Shown one piece after another: positions 58,420-64,000 of a stretch of DNA of 64,000 nucleotides. Numbering within the stretch: the first letter of the stretch is position 1; each line of letters starts with the position of its first letter. The notes below the pieces were generated by a model, which was not told where the DNA came from, did no database searches, and saw nothing but the letters and a program-made list of their open reading frames with translations. The position numbers were made by a program, and so were the translations under genes. Location of the stretch: positions 40,486,356-40,550,355 of the forward strand of contig JAKGHH010000007.1 of the NCBI GenBank assembly GCA_022828595.1. The letters run 5' to 3'. This DNA comes from Nelumbo lutea (Eukaryota > Streptophyta > Magnoliopsida > Proteales > Nelumbonaceae).

Positions 58420-59235
58420 TTACTTTCTGCTCCTCTATGCCTCTCCTCTACTCTCGTCACTTTGTTCTTCGTCGAAGATGATGAATAGTAACTATTCAGA
58501 TCAACGGATTTCTCGATCACCTGTGCCCTACTGCACCTTGCCAGATATAAAGGGGGCGTGTGGTTCTTCAGATACTATAAAAATGTGTTCTGGTCTCGAT
58601 GGGATTGAGCACATTTCAGAGCATCCATGAGAGCATCGGAGATTGGTGGTTCGAGTATAGGAGAGATGTTTTGTGCCAATGGATCGGAATTTACAAAGCA
58701 ATAATTTCTTAGTTGTCTCTGTGCGAGGCAACAACCTCTCCAACAAGTTTCTAAATTTGGGTTCCTAGAGAACCTATATTTCTTGGACACCAATGACAAT
58801 AAGATCTCTGGGGGCATCCCAATGAACTTCCCGGGGTCCTTGGTTGAGCTTTTGATGAGAAACAACTATCTAGAAAGACATTTTTTTGGCGAAGCTTGAT
58901 TTTCTCAGCGTTCTCCCCTTATCGTAACTTGGACTTCTCCTACTCCAGAACTTCAATCCTTTAGTCCGAAGGTAGTCAGGATATGGATCTCACCTTCGAG
59001 AAAAGCCGCATGAACAAGCTTTTCTTGGCATCAAAGGTTGATTTTTCTGGTGATTTGCAGCGACCCTGTTTTTGCCACTTCTTTGATTAGTGGATGGGGC
59101 CACCAATAGAGAAGACAAGAAGGCTCTGCAAGTAATTGCCGCTTGCTCAAAACGGAGGTGTTTTGCCTACAGAAGATTAAGATGGAGGTGTTTCTTCACT
59201 CGCTCATTAACCACACTTGCTATTCCAGCTCGTAC
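58420..59235 (+). pseudogene. LRR-like coding remnant, copy 1
   Basis: Plus-strand translation around 58700-58870 reads SVRGNNLSNKFLN, then FLENLYFLDTNDNKISGGIP and FPGSLVELLMRNN, which fits the spacing of plant leucine-rich repeats (LxxLxxLDxxxNxxSGxIP). There is no long intact frame, signal peptide or kinase domain. It may be a fragment of a receptor-like protein gene. Short minus-strand frames over the same place (58528-58865) are not supported. Confidence 0.5.
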
Positions 59236-59321
59236 TTTGTGTTAGCCAAATGCAACGTGCCCATGCATGTCACTAGCATTTTTGAAACCTCTCTATTTCT
59301 TGCCACTATTTCAGTTTGTCA

Positions 59322-59995
59322 TCATGTCTACCTCATCCGTTGAAACTTCAAACTCTTCTGAGAGTAGATCTTCTCTTCTTTTTTGGGTTACAACTTCTCA
59401 AACTTGATATTTGTGAAGTTGGATGACAATAACTACATCGTTTGGAGATACCAAATAGAACAGCTCTTGATGCCCATGGTTTATTAGGCTACGTCGATGG
59501 ATCTTCTCCCTATCCTCGTTTCTTGGAGTCGATCTCCCCAATGACTCCTTCAACTCCAACAGCCAGACATGCCATAAACCCAACATGCATCTCGTGGGAG
59601 AAACAAGATCGGCTTCTCCTCAGCTGGTTACTCTCCTCCTTAACTCCATTATCATTAGTACATGTCGTCGGAAGTAAGACAACCTATCAAGCCTGGGTTA
59701 CACTAAAGAAGTTATAAGCTCCTCGTAGTCAAGCTCGAGCCGTTGATCTGTGCAATCAATTCGGATATCTTCAGAAAAACAACACCATCTCTCTCTATCT
59801 CCAACAAATCAAGACACTTGTTGATGAACTAACAACTATTGGAGAACCCCCTTCGAACTCTTAATTGATCTCCTATACATTGAATGGTCTTAACAGTGAC
59901 TATGATGCTCTTGCAACCACGGTTATGGCTAGATCGGATGACATCTCCTTTGACGATCTTCGAGGTATGTCGTTTACACATGAACTTTGATTGTC
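59322..59995 (+). pseudogene. copia gag remnant
   Basis: From ATG at about 59322 (MSTSSVETSNSSES). Segments FVKLDDNNYIVWRYQIEQLL, GYVDGS, WEKQDRLLLSWLLSSLTP, ARAVDLCNQFGYLQKNN, LYLQQIKTLVDELTTIGEP and YTLNGLNSDYDALATTV are typical of plant copia gag (UBN2 family). Several stops and frameshifts. Confidence 0.88.
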
Positions 59996-59997
59996 CA

Positions 59998-61210
59998 AAA
60001 CCAACCTTCGGTTGATTTGTCTCTTGCTTGACATTCAGAATGCTTTCTTACATGGAAACTTGGATGAACTTGTTTACATGCAACAACCCTCTAGCTTTGT
60101 TGACTCTACACATCCCGATTAGGTTTGTCTCCTCAAAAAGGCTCGTGGTTTTTTAAGCTGAGCTCGTATCTTCTCTCCATTGGGTTCATTCTTGATCTAA
60201 CACTTTTCTCTTCATTAAGCACACGACTAATTATACTTTCCTCGTTCTGGTATATGTCAATGACATTATAAATACCAACTCTTCTTCCTCTCACATTCAG
60301 TCTATAATCCATGATATGAGTCATCATTTTGCTATCAAGGACCTTGGTCCTCACAATTATTTTTTAGGTGTTGAGGCTATCTATACATCCTTCAACTTAT
60401 TTCTTTCCCAGAGAAAATACATTATTGATCTTCTTATCAAAACACAACTTGATGGCGTCAAACCGGTTTCCACCCCGGCTCAAGTCGGCACTAGTCTTTC
60501 TAAAAATCATGGGGAACCGTCTTTTGATGGAGAACTATATCGCTGTACTGTTGGCGCCCTCCACTATCTCTCCTTCACTCGGCCAGACATTTCTTACTCT
60601 GTCTCGAAGGTGTGCCAATTCATGCATGCTCCCTCTACAGTTCATTGGACTACAGTCAACTGCATCCTTTGCTATCTTAAGCAAACTGTCAACTTTGGTC
60701 TCTACATTGTTCCCTCCAACATCTCTCAACTTCATGCCTTCGCTAACACCGATTGGGTTGGTTGCGCCAATGACAGGAAGATTCATAGTGGATTGTGCAC
60801 CTACCTAGGGGGACAATCTCATCTCTTGGTCCTCTAAGAAACAACCTACAGTCTCTCGCTCCAGTACAAAAGCCGAATTTCGCAGAATTCCCTTTGCTAC
60901 TTTCAAGCTGCTATGGATGAAGTCTCTTCTCTTAGAATTGGGCATTCTCTCCAGTTCCTCTCCTCCTATACTATGGTGTGACAACATTGGAGCCACTTAT
61001 CTTGCTGCTAATCTTGTATTTCACTCCAAAGCCAAGCACATCGAAATTTATGTTCATTTTGTTCGTGAACATGTTGCTTGAAAGAACCTTCGTATACACT
61101 ATATCTCTTCCAAGGATCAGGTCATTGATACCCTTACTAAGCCACTAAGCAGTATGCATTTTGGCATCCTTCGTGACAAGCTTCACGTTCATTCCCCGCA
61201 TTTAGTTTGA
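59998..61210 (+). pseudogene. copia RT and RNase H remnant
   Basis: LDIQNAFLHGNLDELVYMQQ near 60030-60085 is the RT core start. The catalytic box reads LVYVNDI (60247-60267), with Asn in place of the first catalytic Asp. The frame at 60316-60837 is open and holds KDLGPHNYFLGVEA, CTVGALHYLSFTRPDISYSV and the start of RNase [34 protein letters not shown] and the terminal SPHLV follow with stops. Confidence 0.9.
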
Positions 61211-61219
61211 GGGGGGGGG

Positions 61220-61388
61220 TGTTAGCTGATGCTGTGACGTGCCCATGCACATCACTTCTCTTCTCTTCTTATCCTATCTCCTCTCCTAACTTCTCTCTCT
61301 TGTATTTATCTCCTAACTAGTGTACATACTCATGTATATATTCTCACTTTGACACTCAATGAATGAATTGAATTTGCCAAGTCTGATA
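61220..61388 (+). repeat. 3' LTR of the deleted copia element
   Basis: 169 bp from TGTTAGCTGATGC to TGATA, after GAGGGGGGGGG (polypurine tract, 61210-61219). Confidence 0.7.
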
Positions 61389-62019
61389 CTTTGTTCAGGA
61401 ATTAGAAAAAGCTCTATTGGTGGAGCCACCTATTGTATCATTAATCCGCTACATCGTTAGTCGTTAATCGACATCTTCATGTGCTGTGATGCTCAAATGT
61501 TCCTCAGATACAGCTGAACCTTCAAGTCCATAGATCTTAAGGGGAAAGTTGGACTTGAACTTGGCTCGAACAAGTTAACACCTGAGAGGAAAAGGACTTC
61601 CCTTAGAGGGAAGAATGCCTCTGATCAATTAGAGAACTTGAAACATGTAGATAATTGGCATCTTCATGTGGGAGGCTATCTACTAATGCCTTAACAAGAA
61701 GCGTGGATCTTATTGATAAGAGCAAACAAATGGCTTCTTTAACACTTCAGAATCACTTGCAAAACCTGAACTGAAGACTCCTCCCATTGGTAGATTTATA
61801 GAGTTTTGAAATCGCCTGCGAAAACCATACTAAAGACAGTTGTGTTGTAGGGTTTCGTGTTTGAGCTTTGCATTTTCTAAGCCGCAGGGGTCTGACAACA
61901 TTGCAAAATCGGTGGAGCTTACGATTTGAGTTAAGCGCAATGGATATGTAAACAGTAAACTAGATCCAAGCTTCAATATAGCACAGCTTGGGAACCATAA
62001 TCTTTAATCCTTTGTGGAG

Positions 62020-62640
62020 GTTACTTTCTGCTCCTTTATGCCTCTCCTCTATCTCGTCACTTTGTTCTTCGTCGAAGATGATGAATAGTAACTATTCAGA
62101 TCAACGGATTTCTCGATCACCTGTGCCCTACTGCACCTTGCCAGATATAAAGGGGGCGTGTGGTTCTTCAGATACTATAAAAATGTGTTCTGGTCTCGAT
62201 GGGATTGAGCACATTTCAGAGCATCCATGAGAGCATCGGAGATTGGTGGTTCGAGTATAGGAGAGATGTTTTGTGCCAATGGATCGGAATTTACAAAGCA
62301 ATAATTTCTTAGTTGTCTCTGTGCGAGGCAACAACCTCTCCAACAAGTTTCTAAATTTGGGTTCCTAGAGAACCTATATTTCTTGGACACCAATGACAAT
62401 AAGATCTCTGGGGGCATCCCAATGAACTTCCCGGGGTCCTTGGTTGAGCTTTTGATGAGAAACAACTATCTAGAAAGACATTTTTCGGGCAAAGCTTGAT
62501 TTTCCCATCGTTCTCCCCTTATCGTGTAGCAACTCGGACTTCTCCTATTCCATAACTTCAATCCTTTAATTCGAAGGTAGTTAGGATATAGATCTCATCT
62601 TTGAGAAAAGTCACGTGAATGGGCTTTTCTTGGCCTCAAA
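62020..62640 (+). pseudogene. LRR-like coding remnant, copy 2
   Basis: Same as 58420-59235; the LRR-like motif lies at 62300-62470. No intact gene. Confidence 0.5.
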
Positions 62641-62702
62641 GGTTGATTTTTCCAGCGATTTGTAGCAACCCTATCTCTGTCACTTCTTTGATTAGTGGAT
62701 GG

Positions 62703-63498
62703 TGTTGGATTTTAATCTCATTAGAGATTAAATGCAATGGGGTTTGATTGATCAATTACATGAAAAATACACCTGCACACTTGTCTTAGAAAATAGTTTT
62801 CTTTTACTAAAACCAGTTTTTAACTTGTCCCGTATTGGAAAATTACAAAGTTTGTTTTGAGTTTTTAAATGGGAACTTATTCACATTTCTTATAAATAAA
62901 GAGGAGAGTATGGAGGCTTGCTACCACACAACACGTGTATATGCGTGTGTGTGTGTTTTGCAATGATGTGCACTTTGCTTGCACCCGCATGGCTTGCGAA
63001 GGGAGGCTTTGATTTTGATGTGAGGCTGACTATTGATGTTTCAACAGTCATGATTCGATCAGGTGTGGTAAAGAGTCACTATTCAAAGTTAACAGTCATT
63101 AGCTGTTAACTACCTATTTAAAAGATAATGTTTGAAATTGTGATTGTTCAATAAGCCTTTTCTAAGCCAACACCTTCTTTTGGTCCATAACTCTTTAGAA
63201 ATTATTTAAGGAGTGTGAATCAAGGAAATGCACACACAAGTTTTTCAAAAATCACTTTTATCTCTCTTAGTTCGATCTGCTACTGTTTCACAAAAGGTTT
63301 GATTCTTTGGAGACTCTTCAACTTTGCTGGTTGTAGATTCTCACCCAATGCTCTGTTGTATCTTGGGAATGGATTTGCTTATAACCCAACAACAAACTTA
63401 GTAAAACTGAGTGGGGGCAAATAACGTTCTAAAGACAGTGTCTTTAGACACGCCTCAGAGCTTCTCCTCCAAGTTTCAATGACCTCAACTTCCTAACA
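62703..63498 (+). mobile_element. solo LTR, 796 bp
   Basis: Begins TGTTGGATTTT and ends CTTCCTAACA (TG..CA), flanked by a perfect 5-bp duplication GATGG (62698-62702, 63499-63503). Copy 1 of the host segment has the empty site (GTGGATGGGGCCACCAATAG near 59091). It contains a TATA-box-like TTATAAATAAA at 62890-62900. No internal region or second LTR, so it is most simply a solo LTR left by LTR-LTR recombination. Frames inside it (62918-63109, 63215-63424) are not genes. The family is unknown. Confidence 0.88.
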
Positions 63499-64000
63499 GA
63501 TGGGACCACCAATGGAGAAGACAAGAAAGCTTTGCAAGCAATTTCCGTTCGCTCATAACGGGGGAGTTTTTCCTACAACAGATTAAGATGAAGGTGTTTT
63601 TTCACTTGCTCGCTAACCACACTCGCTACTCCAGCTCGCACACTGTCCAGGAGTTAGAAAATGCTCTAATTGGTGGAGCCACCTACTGGATCATTAATCC
63701 ACTGCATCATTAATCGTTAATCAACATCTTCATGTGCTATGACACTCAAATGTTGCTCAGATACAGCTGAACCTTCGAGCCCATAGATCTCAAGGGGCAT
63801 GTTGGACTTGAACTTGGATCGAACAAGTTAACACCTGAGAGGAAAAGGACTTCCCTTAGAGGGAAGAATGCCTCTGATCAATCAGAGAACTTGAAACCTG
63901 TAGGTAATTGGCATCTTCGTGTGATAGATCAACATTGACAGATTGGCAAAACAAGTGGGAAGCTATCTGCTAATGCCTTAACAAGAAGCATAGATCTTAC

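Larger units (their letters stand above)
59240..61388 (+). mobile_element. Ty1/copia element with internal deletion
   Basis: A 2149-bp insertion flanked by CTTTG (59235-59239 and 61389-61393). The uninterrupted site is in copy 2 of the host segment (63640 region, CTCGCACACTGTCCAGG). The 3' LTR is at 61220-61388, preceded by a polypurine G tract. The left LTR is degenerate: it shares TGTTAGC and GTGCCCATGCA with the right one and then diverges. Gag passes straight into RT near 60000, so protease and integrase are missing. Confidence 0.85.
58343..61943. repeat. direct tandem duplication, copy 1
   Basis: Collinear with 61944-64000, offset 3601 bp. About 420 bp at 58460-58880 looks identical to copy 2; the rest is moderately diverged. 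It is interrupted by the copia element at 59240-61388, which is absent from copy 2. Confidence 0.92.
61944..64000. repeat. direct tandem duplication, copy 2 (runs off the window)
   Basis: Matches copy 1, with a solo LTR inserted at 62703-63498. Near 63929-63960 it has about 33 bp that copy 1 lacks at 61664. Confidence 0.92.

Noticed and set aside
62175..62465. Minus-strand 96-codon frame, identical in both duplicates, as a conserved gene
   Set aside because: Its conservation is explained by the identical 420-bp block; the opposite strand carries the LRR-like pattern, and there are no gene signals on the minus strand.
1..64000. CRISPR arrays, operons, tRNA or rRNA genes
   Set aside because: No regularly spaced direct repeats with unique spacers, no cloverleaf or rRNA signature seen; the DNA is plant nuclear.

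Overview
This is a stretch of nuclear DNA from an angiosperm. The reasons are a multi-exon plant nucleotide-sugar epimerase gene with consensus GT-AG introns, plant Ty1/copia, Ty3/gypsy (Tat/Ogre-like), PIF/Harbinger, hAT, LINE and Helitron-type sequences, and AT-rich intergenic DNA with TA and GA microsatellites. I cannot name the species. Only one gene is clearly intact: a UDP-arabinose 4-epimerase (MUR4/UXE family) on the minus strand at 22328-27535, with ten coding exons and 417 codons. Almost everything else is transposon-derived or anonymous.

Layout. 1-10971 is a first contig. It carries a hAT-type MITE (133-546), a complete but dead copia element (1127-5921) with non-canonical TA..CT LTR ends, then a decayed PIF/Harbinger element (Myb/SANT gene, transposase gene, GRF zinc-finger ORF; about 7001-10206). 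A run of 100 N (10972-11071) follows. The second contig starts inside the same copia element and repeats everything up to 19347. The end of contig one (2413-10971) and the start of contig two (11072-19347) look like the same DNA, so this tandem copy is most likely an unmerged overlap or a pair of allelic contigs. The second copy preserves the Harbinger reading frames better; the first copy preserves the left part of copia better.

19348-22327 holds a LINE remnant and the downstream flank of the epimerase gene. 22328-about 28750 is the epimerase gene with a probable intron-bearing 5' leader. 28850-35580 is intergenic DNA with a Tourist-type MITE, a hAT-type MITE, two fold-back hairpins and a minus-strand pseudogene with a single in-frame stop.

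35330-53260 is an AT-rich repeat tract split by a 15 kb minus-strand Tat/Ogre-like gypsy insertion (37412-52486, target duplication AGTAT). It has the form LTR-internal-LTR-internal fragment-LTR fragment, keeps two gag-like remnants, and has no recognisable pol. It contains several tandem-repeat arrays.

53262-58342 is gene-poor, with Helitron-like 3' ends. 58343-64000 is a direct tandem duplication (offset 3601 bp) of a segment with an LRR-like coding remnant. Copy one carries a deleted copia element and copy two a solo LTR, and each copy serves as the empty site for the other's insertion.

I found no gene cluster or new defence or metabolic system. The most valuable observations are the false duplication at the gap, the TA..CT copia ends, the three-gene Harbinger module with a GRF finger, the reciprocal empty sites, and the tandem gypsy structure with codon-multiple repeats. 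All coordinates and identities were read by eye from the sequence; no database search was run.
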